NCBI RefSeq assembly: GCF_019059575.1
Contig: NW_024881713.1
Span: 372,001 to 436,000 of the forward strand
Direction of reading: 5' to 3'
Origin: Amphibalanus amphitrite
Taxonomy: Eukaryota > Arthropoda > Thecostraca > Balanomorpha > Balanidae
DNA: 64,000 nt
The position numbers and the translations under genes were made by a program. Numbering within the stretch: position 1 is the stretch's first letter; the number at the start of each line of letters is the position of its first letter. Shown here piece after piece: positions 10,730 through 24,200 of this stretch. The notes under the pieces were generated by a model. The model did not search any database. It worked only from the letters and a program-made list of their open reading frames with translations, and was not told the DNA's origin.

Positions 10730-12664
10730 CCCTCGCCGGACGTATTGGTTTTCTACAGGTTCTGCGATACCTGAGCGAGCGTCATTTCAGCGAACGACAA
10801 CTGAGCGAAACATTTTCAGCGATTATCAATTTAAGCGATTGACTTTTACAGCGATTGTCAAGTCGGCGAATTTAATCACAGCGATTATCAACTTTAGCGA
10901 GGACCAGAATCAGCGAAACCAGATTGAGCGAATATATGTTGTTCAATGAGAGACCAATTGAGCGAGTACAGTTACAGCGAAACCGAACTCGACGAAAGTC
11001 AATCATTTGCTACTTTTCGGAAATGCTTGCCATTGGAATGCCCGTTCGGTATGTGTCATGGTTCAAGCTGCGCACGGGGGAATCCAGTCTATGTTTCAGG
11101 GACCTCACCCTAATATCTGGAATTTCGTAAAGGTGCTTGGGGCAAGAACAAATTTTACAACACGGGGAACTGGTCCAAATTCAAGCGGGGGAAATTCGCG
11201 AAAAAACAGCATAAGCAATATGAATATCTGAACAAACGTTTGGTCACCATTATAAGCAAAGAGCAGGGGGTGAAATTAATTAAACCATTGGAATTTTTGA
11301 GAAATGTAGCATTAAATCTGGAGCTCAATGTCTGACCTTTGAACATGACATCCGCCATCCAGTTCCGGATAACCATGAGAAATTCCGGAAACATTCGTAC
11401 GTATACGCTCGCAAAAGTAAAACAAAAAATACACCGTTACAGAATGATGAAGTGTTTCGCTGAACTGACAGTCGCTCAAATTGTAGTCGACGAAATAGAT
11501 GTCGCTGAAACATAGTTTTCGCTAAAATTGATAATCGCTTTGTTTGATAATCGCTGAACTTGATAATCGCTGAATTGCCATTCGCTGAAAATGGTTCGCT
11601 CAAATGACGTTCGCTCAAATGACACTCGCTAAAGTCGCTCGCACCGTTTTCTACATACGTGCCGGCCGAGGGGGGGGGCGGGTACGACCGGTACGACCCC
11701 CTCGCCGTTTCGCCACTTGCACTGGTGGAGCTAGCGCGTCGCGGAAAAACGAGCGTGTGCGCCGTTACGAGACGCAGATATTGATATCCAATTTTAAGGT
11801 CCTAGGTCAACCGGTGACCTCTGAGGTCAGGTCAAGTGCCCCAAAGAACGGTTCCATTTTTGGTTAATAACGTCGCAAAAAAACGGCTGCAGAGCCGCGA
11901 TTTTGGCAGCATCGTGCTCGCCTCGCTCAGGCGCGTCGAATGATGCACCTTTTGTTTGGATGAGGTCAACTTACGGTGTTGACCTCAGGTCACGGTCAGG
12001 TCAGCGCCCTTGGGTCACGAAATTGGTCGAAGTAGGTCATGTCGCATATCATTCGATTTGACAGGTCTTCCTGAGTCCATTGGTGGCTTTCTCGACTGGC
12101 TAGCTCAATTAGATCGGGAGTTATTGACGAAAAATTAATATGAACCTAGTGACGTCATAAATGACGTCACACAAGGTCAACATTGCAAAAGTGACGCATG
12201 TAGCCTTGCAAGGAGTTCATCAAATCTCGATTCTGTGTGCTTGAGATAGTTGGAGATCGTTCCCGACGGCAAATAGCAGTTTTCATTTTTCCCCATTGAC
12301 TTATAATGGTGAGGTCACGAAAATGACATGAACTCATATGACCTTAACGAAAAGTCCGAGATAAACAAGTTGTGAGACTCGTAATGGATATTAGATCCTG
12401 CAAGCTTCATTTCCATGTGAAAGCTCCTCTGGCAGTGAGGGCGTTGCGAAGCTGCGACATCTGAAGACCGTGCAGAGGTTCACTTATGACGTCATAGGTC
12501 AGTGACCTGACCTGACCCGAAAATGCAGCTGTTGTCAAAAGATCCGGCTTGAATCAAAGATCAGGTATGCTAAGTTTCAGCTCTCTATCGCCAGCTGTTC
12601 GGATCTATCGCGAAAAAAAAAAAACTATCGGGGGCGGCACCCCCCCTCCTCGGCCGATGAGGTT
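10730..12664 (+). mobile_element. TTAA-type element split by a younger insertion
   Basis: The left end CCCTCGCCGG plus GTATTGGTTTTCTACA (10730-10757) and the body from 11647 onward together match, in reverse, the intact element at 52442-53467. The flank has TTCA instead of TTAA, and the right end near 12664 is decayed. The body includes AGGTCA arrays, a TGACGTCA-like site and a G/C hairpin at about 12630-12650. An 889-bp element interrupts it at 10758-11646. Confidence 0.7.
10758..11646. mobile_element. Fold-back element with AGCGA motif arrays, 9-bp duplication
   Basis: A 9-bp direct repeat TTTTCTACA (10749-10757 and 11647-11655) brackets this 889-bp insertion, and removing it plus one copy restores the host element's sequence as seen at 52442-53467. 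The left arm (about 10758-10990) carries AGCGA roughly every 16 bp; the right arm (about 11455-11646) carries the complement TCGCT with the same spacing. The outermost 38 bp are imperfect inverted repeats sharing GTCATTT-AGCGAACG. The middle has no convincing frame. A 9-bp duplication suggests a Mutator-like mechanism, which is an inference. Confidence 0.75.
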
Positions 12665-14280
12665 TATAGGACCGAATCGGGCCAAATGTGACCAAATGTG
12701 CCGCCATGAAAGCGTCAAATTCTCATAGGACCAGTTCTGACAAGGTCTTTATATCACATCTTTATCTTGATTATCTTTTGAAGGCCATGGTCTAGGAAAT
12801 TGCTTTCGATAATGCTTCACAAGTCCATTTCTAGGGCAGGCCTCATAAAGGTAGGTACCTACGTAGATATGTTTAAAATGGTCTTAACTACGTTTAAGAG
12901 CTACCAAGTCAAATCGACTTAACAGATACCAAAGCCAGAAATGATAGGTAAAACACCATGATCCTGAAATTTCTGTTGCGTGCCACTTATTGAAACGCTA
13001 CTAAAGGTAACTAATTATATTAAAATGACTTAATTATATGCACCTACACAGTAACGCGGGAACTTCTTCCAGACTGTTGGGGGGGGGGGGGGCTGAACCA
13101 TAATAGAGAATAATAGAGATCAACCTAGGGTACCCCCAAATCTAGTTTTCTCACCGGTTTTAGGCCACTTCAGGGGTGGAGATCTGTCGAAATGTCAGGG
13201 GGGGGGGGGGTCCAGGCCGGGCAGCTGCAGAGGCGGGCTGGATGCAGTACCATTGACTTGCATAGCAGTAATTCGCTTTCAGGGGGGTCCTGACCCCCCC
13301 CCCCCCCCGACCCCCGAGATCTCTACCTCTGGCCTCTGGGCCACTTATCTTTCAGACCTTTGCCTTTTCATCGAAAAAAAACGAAAATATTTGCAAAAAA
13401 AGTGAGGTATTCCGTCTCAGCTGAGTGTAAAAACTACCGTTTTGGCAACCTGGAGTAAAGGTTTTAATCTGCCAAATGAGTTGCCGAGATAGTGAAAGAG
13501 GATTTTTCACTTACATGCTTTCTTCCGTTAACGGAAGAAAGCATGTAAGTGAAAAATAATAGGTAATTATATTGTGAATTATATTGTGACCCACGACCCC
13601 TAATTTGGGGTAGACAAGCTGCACCCAAAGGTTCCTGGCCTCATGAAAAGTTGTGGCCTGTGGGGCACCGCCCCCACGGCCGCAGAGTTGTGGGGGCAAG
13701 CTTCCCCCACTGCCCCCTCCCCCGGTTCCCGCGCCTATGCATGAATCTATGAAATTATGTTGGTAGATTTCCGATTTCGATTCCTCCAGCTGGGGGGGGG
13801 GGTCAAATACATTGCGAGTCCCCCCCCCAGCCGAAAAGCTGGAGGGGCTCAGCCCCCGTTAGCCCCCGGTTCACGCGCCACTGCTACATAATTTATCTCA
13901 ATATGGTAGGATCGAATCCACCCGCAGCACAAGCCTCAACATCTGCTCATTTCTCAGTCTTATGCCACCGGGTGCCCATGTCTTTCGCAGATTAGCGATG
14001 AATCACCCCTTATCGATGTCAGCTCTCAATGTGCATTGCTAGCAATTTATATGCGAATCCCAAGCGCTCGATGCCGTCGGCTTCTTGGAATACCATAATC
14101 GATTGAGCCGTGCCGCCAGCGGCGACCCGAGAATAACCCCGAGGGTCAGGAGCAATGTAACTTTTCGTGTCACAGGGCCAGACTAAGCTCTGATTCTGAA
14201 ACGATGATGGGCGGGCCGGCTGAACCGTGTTTACGTTTCACTGAATTCGCAGAAATTTTGAAGATTTCGACGTCTAAGCA
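12665..14280. other. No gene seen; hAT-like ends and homopolymer debris
   Basis: Long G or C runs occur at 13080, 13200, 13300, 13790 and 13825. Terminal sequences of hAT style (reverse complement CAGTGGCGCGTGAACC ending at 13883; a GGCGCGGGAACCGG end near 13733) suggest decayed MITEs. A perfect palindrome lies at 13502-13557. Confidence 0.5.
13502..13557. repeat. Perfect 56-bp palindrome
   Basis: The sequence is its own reverse complement over 56 bp with no spacer, centred on GTTAAC at 13527-13532. The arms read inward from ATTTTTCACTTACATG. It could extrude a cruciform or encode a hairpin. Confidence 0.9.
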
Positions 14281-14712
14281 CAGGCACTTCTAGGTAATGT
14301 GCCGCTCACGCCGGGCGAGTGTAATTGGCCGCTCGCCAGCGGCGCATGCCGCGTCACCTGCCCGCCAGGCGCCAGCCAGCCAGGCGGCTGGGCCGGGCGA
14401 TTGTGACGTCACGCCTAGCAACCAGGTGAGCTGATCGTAAACAAAAGAACTCTCCGTTGCTATGAGCAGCTGGCCCTGTAAACGTGGCTGGTGCGTGGTT
14501 GAGTGAGGTGCGCTAGATAGTGTACTGCGCTTTGAAATGCTTTTGTGATACCGAAGTGGGGCCGTATAATGTGACAGTGAGATTCTAGTAGGGCTGAGCC
14601 GACCCGGATGTGTGGAATCGATTTATCGTGCTTCTTCGTCTCGAACCATGACGGTTTCGTCCGGTTCTTGACGTTTGGTGCCGGCTTTTTTGTCGTGCAC
14701 CTTTGGTGAATT
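14281..14712 (+). promoter_or_regulatory. GC-rich upstream region with CRE site, likely promoter/5' UTR of the 14713 gene
   Basis: A GC- and CpG-rich block (about 14300-14420) contains GCCAGCCAGCCAGG and a perfect CRE/ATF palindrome TGACGTCA at 14404-14411. The first ATG of the downstream gene follows at 14713, with an in-frame TGA at 14707-14709 fixing the start. Promoter function is inferred. Confidence 0.5.
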
Positions 14713-15067
14713 ATGAGTGGTAAGCGCAAGCCATCCACAGCATCGAATAACGCTTCGAGTGATGAGGAGGACGTGGGACGGACGGCAGACAGCAAACATG
14801 ACACTTCAGACACTGGCTATGAATCAGTGGGCTCACCTGGGAGCGTCAGCACCATCAGCGTCTGCAGCGAGCAAGCGCTGGAGGAGTTGCGCGCTTCCCA
14901 GCCTCCTCCAGGGTCAGGCCTATGGCCAGGTGCTCGGGAAACCTCTGGTGCTCGACCGAAGACGCAGCCGAAGAAGAAGAAGAACCAGGTGGCACTGTGT
15001 GAGCAGGCGGAAGTCAGCGACGACCACGAGTCTGTTCTCTTGACCCCTAAAAGTCGGTACAAACGAG
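14713..15067 (+). CDS. Exon 1 of the five-exon gene
   Basis: It starts at the first ATG after an in-frame TGA (14707-14709) and ends AAACGAG with a gtgagt donor at 15068, leaving one base of the next codon (phase 1). It encodes 118 residues, including the acidic Ser-rich stretch and the PKKKK cluster. Confidence 0.8.
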
Positions 15068-15165
15068 GTGAGTCGAAGTGCGTTGGGTTCTCCCTTCTCC
15101 GTCTCGTCTCCGTCTCCGTTTCTGTCTCCGTTTCCGTCTCCTTTTCCGTTTCCGTCTCCGCCTCC

Positions 15166-15262
<97 letters not shown>

Positions 15263-18200
15263 TCTCGCTCTCGCTCTCTCTCCTCTCTCTTTCTCTCTTC
15301 TCTGTCCTTTTTACATTGTCTCTTATTTCTCTTCTCCATCCCCATTTCATGCTCTTGCTATCTTTCTCTCCTTCTTCCGCTTCCACTACCCTACTTCCCG
15401 TATAATTCTCCTCGCCTAACCCTTCCCTTTCATCACTGTAATCCTCCCAACGAATCTCCCTCTCTTTCTCACCTTTCCTCCTTCCTTCTTTCTCTCCCTT
15501 TCGTCCTTCCACCTCTTTCAGCATCCTCTTCTCAATTCTCGTTTGTAAGTCTTGCTGTATATTTTTTCATCGTTAGCGTTGTGAGCGGCGAGCGCTCCTT
15601 CAGGTTACGTGGCCTGAAGTCATATTCTGGCTATCAGATACAGCACACTTACCTTGGATTGGACATCAACAGGACACAGAATAAGCAGAATGTAATATAA
15701 TAACGATCCATCCGTTAGTAAATGTTCCTTTGGAGGGCTGCCTGATGGTGATTAGAAATCGAGAAGGCCTATCAGCTGCCAGCCACAATAGACAGGCCGG
15801 ACAATCGTGTGTTTTGTGGGCGTGTCTGTTTATCGGTCTGTCTGTTTGTCAGCATACCTGGCTGTCGGTCTGTCTATCAGTTTGTCAGTTAGTCAGTCAG
15901 TCTGTCTTTCTCAGCTCTGTCGCTGCTCATTGTTCAGAGCATTTTCTCAGTTGACTTGCCATAGCGACTGAACGGGTCCACATTAGTTTGTGCGATTACA
16001 ATGCTTAAACCGGTGCTATATTGAGCAATTTTGAATAATCTTAGCATTTTTTTGAACTATTGTGCATATAACACGTTCTATATAATTTATATAATCTGGT
16101 AAGGTGACATTTTGGAAATGTGATATCGAATGAAGAGACGTCCGCGGAGTTCACTGAATTCAACGGCCGTGGAAAAGTATAATTCATCTGAAGATGGGAA
16201 TGTCTGTCTCAGTCTCGTCTCACTGCTTTTGATACCGGTGAGAAGCTTAGGGCGCCCGTCATACGTGTACCTAGCTAGATTTTGGAAACGGCAAGACAAT
16301 GACAGCCTCTGATGGCGCTCCATCACAAACTTTGACCGAGTTGGGATGATGGATGAACTTGTCAAAATGGGCCCTTCAGACAACGTCGTGTCCCGAGTCT
16401 GGAACCCAAGTATAGCGGTATTGGCACACACATGGACTGGACTGCTAGGTATCCAATTTAGGGCTGGTACGGCTAGTTAATCGTTCCAGTCTATTTGTAC
16501 GAGCAACGTGACCCAGCTACAATTTGCATGACAGACTCGGTCCCTTTACATAACAAAATGTCACCGTGCACGCGACCTCCGATCCCCAGGGAGCGCTTGT
16601 TGTTGGTTCTGAGTCAGCAATGGGACTTTGCTAACAGCCATGCACTACGCAGCAGAAAGGAGCCGCTGCAGTGTCCCGCCGCGCAGTAGCCCTGAATGGC
16701 AAATTACCGTTATATAAGGTCACCCAGGCATTCTCGATTTCTCGACTTTCCATGAATCATTTCTCTCGCTACCAGCAATCCCCGAATTCACGCCAATGCG
16801 TGGGGTTGTCAGCGGTGCGCTGTAAAATTACACCCATCAGCACTGTCCGGCGCAGAGACGCCCGGAGTCCCGCTGGCGTCGGGTCCTGCCCCAGCTGCAG
16901 CGTCCCGTGCTTCCGGCCCTCTCGGCGCCCGTCCGCCCGCGGACCGGCCGGACCGCCTCACCTGGCCGGACAGTTTGTCGCCGCGTGCCGTGCCGCCGCG
17001 CAGGGGTCGATAGTCGCCGCCGAGCTCGCATGTGATGCCGGTTATTGTCCGGCCGCCGATACAGTGCCCCGCTGCACCCCCCCCCCCCCACATCGCGCCG
17101 TGCACTCGGGGAGGGGGACGCCGCTGAAATATGACAAACACGCGCGAGCGTGTCCAATGTCAGGATCAATCGGCACGGTACGCCGTCAGCTCTCGGCTCC
17201 ATCACTGCAAACCATCGGTGAAAATGGCAATAAATCGGGGCTCGGGCTGATGAGTGAAACTTTCATCGCCCCAGAATGCGGATGTTGATCGACCGGGGTG
17301 CATTAATAACATTCCATGTTTACGTGTGTCGTTTTCTGACCGTAGGTGGGCCGCCGGTGTTTCTAACCGCGCGTAGGCCGCTCGCTGGTGTCTTTGTATT
17401 GAGTGACTAGCTGGACGTGTCTTTGACTGTGCGGTGGCCTCAGGTGTTTCTGTGTCGACCTCCGGTGTTTCTAGCTGTGTGATGGTTGAGTTGACCCACC
17501 AGTGCCTCTGACCGTGCGTAGGCCGCTGGTGTCTCTGCCTGTGTTGGTCGCCGGCGCTCCTCCCCGCTGATTTCCCTGTCGGTGTTTCTGCGCAGAGCCG
17601 CTGCCGATGAAGCTGAGGGCGCTGCCGCAGTCGTTCTGGCAGCAACCCAACACCAACAGCACGGCTCCGAGCAGCGCCGCCCTGCCGCCGCTGGTCACCA
17701 CGGCCAGGGACTCGCAGGACCTCAGCGGTGAGTGTGGGGGCGGCCAGGTGGACTGCGGTGGGTCGCAGTCGGCGGGGCTCAGCTCGGTAAAACCAAGAGC
17801 TGTTTTCGTTTGCCATAGCTATATGCACTGCTGCTCGATGCCCCGCTAGCTTTCTGCATTGACGCCCCCGTTTCCAGATCTCCCAGGTCGGGTCTGTACT
17901 CTGTACGGTAACGTCCGCTCTCCTCGGTCGCCGACGCCCCGCTCTACCCAATGCATTGACGCCCCACTGTCCTCGGTCGCTGACGCCTCGCTCTGTCCCG
18001 TGTGCTGACGCCCGCTCCCCCCGGTCGCTGACGCCCGCTCTGACCGGAGTGCCCTGGTGTGTTTGTGCTCTGTACGGTAACGCCCGCTCTGCCCGGTCGC
18101 CGGCAGACGTGCGGCCCATCACTCCGCCGGACCGCTCGGACCGCGAGCGTACCCGCAGCCTCACCGTCGGCAACACGGACCTGCTGTTCTCGCTGTTCGA

Positions 18201-21200
18201 CGGCGTGGACCCGAGCGTTCAGCGGCGCCGCGTGGCCATCGTCAAACGCGGCAGGTCAGCAGAAGTCGAGGCGACAGACATGAGGGCAGACGGTGGAGTA
18301 GACACATGTTATAACGAGCTTATTCTCAACTAAAAAAGAAAAACTGCAAAACCAGCTGCTAATTCTCAGGTGATTTGTTTTTGTGTACACGGGTGTAGGT
18401 ACCTAATTTCGTCCCACGCATACATCTGCCCCACGCTGACACCGTCCGTCCCGTGTTTTCGGCAGGCCGAAGAAGGTGACGTCCACGCTGCCGCGCGTCT
18501 CTCTGGATGACGACCCGTACATGTCGAGCGCTGCGTCCGACCCCATCCTTCCGCTGTTGCCGGAGCGAACCAGCCAGCCGGGCACGCCGGCCGCCGGCCG
18601 CGGCACGCAGGTCAGTACAGATTACAACAAACAGAGGTACCGGGCCAGTACAGACAGAGGTACCGGGCCAGTACAGACTACAGAGTACAACAGACAGAGG
18701 TACCGGAACAGTACAGACTGAGGTACTGGACCAGGCAGCCGGGCACGCCGGCCGCCGGCCGCGGCACGCAGGTCAGTACAGACAGACCACAGACAGTACC
18801 ACAGACAGTACCACAGACAGACAGAGGTACCGGAACAGTACAGACTGAGGTACTGGACCAGGCAGCCGGGCACGCCGGCCGCCGGCCGCGGCACGCAGGT
18901 CAGTACAGACAGAGGTACTGTATCAGGTCAGTACGGACAGACAGAGGTACCGGAACAGTACAGACTGAGGTACCGGACCAGCCAGCCGGGCACGCTAGCC
19001 GCCGGCCGCGGCACGCAGGTCAGTACAGACAGAGGTACTGTATCAGGTCAGTACGGACAGACTGAGGTACCGGACCAGCCAGCCGGGCACGCCGGCCGCC
19101 GGCCGGGGCACGCAGGTCAGTACAGACAGACCACAGACAGACCACAAACAGTACCACAGACAGACAGAGATACCGGGCCAGCCACCGCCGACCGCCGGCC
19201 GCGGCACGCAGGTCAGTACAGAGTACAGACGGAGGTACCGGGCCAGCCACCGCCGGCCGGGGCACGCAGGTCAGTACAGAGTACAGAGTACAGACAGAGG
19301 TACCGGGCCAGTACAGATAGAGGTACCGGACCAGCCAGCCGGGCACGCCGGCCGCCGGCCGCGGCACGCAGGTCAGTACAGATTACAACAAACAGAGGTA
19401 CGGGAACAGTACAGTACAGCAGAGGTACCGGATCAACAGTACAGACTGAGGTACTGGACCAGGCAGCCGGGCACGCCGGCCGCCGGCCGCGGCACGCAGG
19501 TCAGTACAGAGTGGTACCGGGCCAGCCACCGCCGGCCGCGGCACATAGGCCAGTAAACAGAGTAAGCCGAATCGTGTGAGTCCCCATCTGTCCCCTCATC
19601 ACTGCCCGACAGCGCGATCTGGTCACGTGACAGGCCGTCGCGCGGTGCGACCTCTCTGTTGGCGGGCTCCGGACTGGTCATTAGTGGTGTCTGTTCTGCC
19701 GCCGCCTGCAACGCCCACCGTCACGCCACGGAGACCGCTGGTGGGACGGGCCCGAACGTCTGGAATTCTGGACCGATCGGAGACCCAGCGCCCATCACAC
19801 ACGCTGTGGTCCTGGAGCCCACAGCGTGTGCATTACCGTGTGTCTGCATTACCGGTAGCGGTACCGACGGGGTGTACCCCGCACTGTCAGTCTGTCTGCA
19901 ACATTGGTAGTTGGTACATACGTACCGACACGGTGTACCCTGCGCTGTCTGTCTGTCTGCGACATTGGTACCGACACGGTGTACTCCACACCACACTGTC
20001 TGTCTGTCTGCGACATTGGTACCGACACGGTGTGCTCCCACCCCGCGGTACTACTCCGCTCTGTCGGTGTGTCATCGGTACCGGTACCGGCACGGTGTGT
20101 TCCCGCGGTACCCCGCACTGGCGATATGTCGGTAGCACCAGGTGCTGATCCAGGGTGACTGACCCCCGTGTGGCGTGCGGTGCCGATCGTACCGGCCGGA
20201 AGCAGCGCCCACCCCCACCCGTGCCCCCGTCAGTACGTCTGTCAGTGCGCCTACCAGCCGACCGGCTGGCCCGTGCTCTGAGCGCAGGTGGTGTCACCGC
20301 CACTGCCAAGGCCGATCAGCTGCCGGTGAACGGGCGGGCGCCGGCTCGGCAAGCTGGGCTGGTTCTGTGGTTCATTGTGCGGGTGCTGGTACGAACAGCT
20401 GGGTTCTTATTAGTGATGTCATTTTCCAAAAAATGTCTGACCGATACCGACCGAAACCAAAATTTGGGAAAAATTTCCGACCAAATACCGACCGATAACA
20501 TCCCAAGCCAAAATTTGACCGAAATTTGACCGAAATTCTATTTGCTATTACTCTAGGGGAGAACGGGGTTAATTGTAACATTTTTTGCATTTTATCATCT
20601 GGTGCAAACACGTTTGCAGATATAAAACTCTTTCTTTTATTTTCAGAAACTATGATGTTTTGTCTTTAAAATGTTGTTAAAACATTTCCGAAATAACTTA
20701 TTTTTGGGGTCAAAATTGTTGTCCGAAAAAGTCAATTCATCTGTTACAATTCCCCCCAGATACGGGGTCAAAAGTAACACCACCCGGGGACAATTGTAAC
20801 ATGCTAATTTACAGGCTACAGCGACACAATTTTTCCCAAAACTTTGATTTAACAAAAGTATTGAACACTTGTTCATCTTCCCAGACTTGGTAGAGACGGT
20901 TCTTCTCAGGAAAAAGGCTTAAAACCTCGCATTTATACAGGGGTTGGATGGACCTCCTCTCCCTCGGTTTTTCGCAAATAAATCACGTAAAAAGCTGCCG
21001 ATTGCGACAAAACTTACAGTTCTCTTAATTCTAGCAATGTTTCATCTCCCTTGAAACTTTGACGACTTTGACATAGTGGCCACTGACCTATAACCTGTTA
21101 CATTTGACCCCTGCAAAAATGTTACAATTGTCCCCGTCGCGCCTTGACATATTTTAGACGAAACTGGCGCATAAAGATTTTGCATGTACAGCATTTAATG

Positions 21201-24200
21201 CTTTCAATTTATGGGCAACAAGCCTGCCAACGCTTACACAAAGTCTGAAGTCGATATCTTTTCAATGGCGGGAATGAGCTAATCAAATATAACGGTATAA
21301 AAATTTACAAAATGCACTCAAAAACACATTACTGTGCACAGCCATCGACATACCCGGCACTTTCGCTTCATACTCCGTTGGGAAAGGCAGTATAGAATTA
21401 CGCATTTTCAGTCTTAACATCAGCTCATTCTATTGGTAACTTTATGAATTATTAACACTGTTACAATTGCCCCGTGTTACATTTGACCCCGCTCTCCCCT
21501 ACCCCAAAATTAAAATATTTGGTAAATTCTGATGGAAAATAATGGGAAATGACATTTCAGTCCAAGTTCAGTCAATTCTTAGCCCCTGCAAGATACGTTT
21601 TGTGGTAGAAGTTACATTGCTGAGGGTAGCAACACATGGACCTCAGCATTTCACAGATTTGGTTAATTAGAATTGTCAAGAATCTACTGTGGTCTATGTA
21701 AGGAAGAATGCTCATTCATGTTGAAAAGGCACGATCAATTAGTAAGTCAAATGGTTGGTAATAGGTATGTTCATGACAACATTCCCTAGGAGAAAAGGCG
21801 GAATCAAAACACCACAAAACACATCAAAACTGCTTTGAAACTTGCCTTGAGTCTTGAGATGTGGTCTGAGATACTCTAAAAAGAATTTGACACTGAAAAT
21901 CCAGCTGAAAAGGCAGGTATTAGGTAGCTCTGAGCATGAATTTTGTCCCAAAAATGAAATGAAAATTCATTAAACAGGCACTTTGTCTTATCTCTTGTTT
22001 GTCTTATCTTTACAAGAAAACAAAATATGCAGACAAAATTAATACGAAGTGGCGCCAAAGTGGCGCAAAAAGTAATAGAAGAACCAAGGATTGACTTTTA
22101 AGATCCTCTCTTCCCTAACGAAAAGATGTATGATGATGACGTAATATTTATTGATATGCCCTTTTGGTCGAATTATTGAAGGGAAATTAATTTTCTTTTA
22201 GTGAGTTACACTCACAATGTTGATTTCATTAGAATTCAATATCGTGCTGGATCATTTACATCAATAAAATAATTCACGAGGCAGCATGTAACAATCCAAA
22301 ACTTTTTTTGCAGCAACTTAATCAGCTGGTTTAAAGTCTCTGTTATGGCGCATCTGTTTCGAAATCCTTCCTTGTGTTTGGAATGTGGAAGATTCCAGGG
22401 CGGTGTTTCACGGGACGCTGCTACCACGCTGCTATCAAATTGCGCGAGCTGACGTCACACTTGTGGTAGTGTTGGAGCAATGGGCCTGTTGATGTTTCCA
22501 TGGAAACCCAATTTGACACGTGTAAAAGCAGCGTGCTGCTATCACCGGTGAAACAGGGCCCAGAAATCGGACATGGGCCGAATCTGTAGTTTTTTGTCAA
22601 GATTCCTATGTTTTTGTGTTGTTGTCATCTATATTTCAAACATTTGGTTGGTACCTGCAATATTTAAGGAGAATGTGGAATAGTATACACATGTGAAATG
22701 TAAATGTGATCACTGCTAAGTGCTAAGTGCTAACTGTCCAGTCTTCAGAAACACATTTCAGTAATTCAAGTTATTTTTGTCCTTGCATTTTTGATGACTG
22801 TATAATGATTTGTAGGCAATACTTCTTTGATTACAGGCAGGGGCGTCGCCACGGATTTTTGAGTGGGGGGGGGGGGGGGGTCGGGTTTCTAGTCTTCACC
22901 CGATGGGTAGGGGTGTTTTTTTTGCCACACTTCCCAGTTTTGTGCGTGCGTATGTGTGTGTGTGTGCGTGTGTAACAAATGCGCGCCGACCAAATTTGGT
23001 ATAACCTATTAGGTAGGTATACCTACCTACATCACTTGCGTAAAAATTATCACTGGTCACTTAAGGTCGCCATGTCAAGTTCACTGTTCAGTTATACGGT
23101 ATACCTCTATAAAAACTTTCCCCTCTCGCCATTCTTGTAGCTTTTCTCCCATAACTTCGAAATTTGGTAGACTGTAGTGTAAAGGTACCTAATGTATGGG
23201 GTTATACGTGTCAACAATTCATGATTCTAACTGAGGATTTACATCTATGATGTGAAGGCAGGTCAAATACGTGACCTCATCATTAGAAAATAATGAGAAA
23301 TTAGAAAAAGCACGAGTGCCTCCTGCTTTGAAAAAGTTCGTCAGAAACGCAAAATATCTTTGGAGCCATGACAAATCAGCTCATCATTGCCAGGGACAGG
23401 GTACAACTTATGGCGAGTGATGACTCGAAAGGTCATTAGTGGAAATGTCCATCGATGGCCACCAGCTTTTTTTTCCTACAACTTTTGACGAAGACGCGGT
23501 AGAGCGATGACAGCACCTGGAAGGTGTTCACTGTTCAGCTCAACAACACGGATCCATTCATATGCAGCAGGAGGTCCTTTTTCGATCAGGACATAACGTT
23601 GACCTGAGGTCGTTTTAACGTTAATTCTGAATGGTCAAATTTTAACTCATGTGACGCGTCTCAAAGAGATCAAGACGGTGGTGACAAGACAACATATGTA
23701 CATACCATACAAATTCACGGAATCGAAAGTTATTGCAAAGCAGATGTTTCGGCAGAATCTGTCCAGTTAGCTGTTTGCCTTCTTATGGGGGAATATTTGT
23801 TTCTGGTCCCTAAAAAGCTGTTTCTAGCACCTAATTGCTGATCAGCCCCAAAATGCTTATTCGACCCTAAAATCTGAATCTGGCACCTAATTGCTTCCAC
23901 ACAGCCTAAAGTTGCCAGATCGTCTAGTTGAACTCCGTATTTGCTGTTTGCTGATTCAGCACCAAAACCAAAACATCCAGCACCTATTTTATTCCACGTT
24001 TGCCTACCTAATACGCGTAATCTTCCTGATTTTATGTATCCTAACAACATGAACGTTGCATTCGGTGATGTCAAGTGCCATTTTTGCCAGTGGAGATAAT
24101 GGTTAATGCCATTTCTAGCCAAAAGAGAACCACTAGCCAGCTATGGTGCAGCATAGCAAGACGCTCCTATACCAGCCCGCTATGTAGAGACTAGAGATTA

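Noticed and set aside
14920-15700. Long Ser/Leu and Arg/Glu frames
   Set aside because: Translations of the CT microsatellite and adjoining C/T-rich DNA.
16968-17073. Minus-strand block ending in a good donor (GDKLSGQ then gtgagg)
   Set aside because: The only acceptor is preceded by a G run, not a pyrimidine tract, and no partner exon was found.
17247-17270. CTGATGAG...GAAAC resembling a hammerhead ribozyme core
   Set aside because: Stem II would be absent and stems I and III do not pair.
17202-18176. 324-codon minus-strand frame opposite exons 2-3
   Set aside because: It is Arg/Ala/Gly-rich with no domain pattern, crosses minisatellites and opposes exons with matching phases; a GC-rich shadow.
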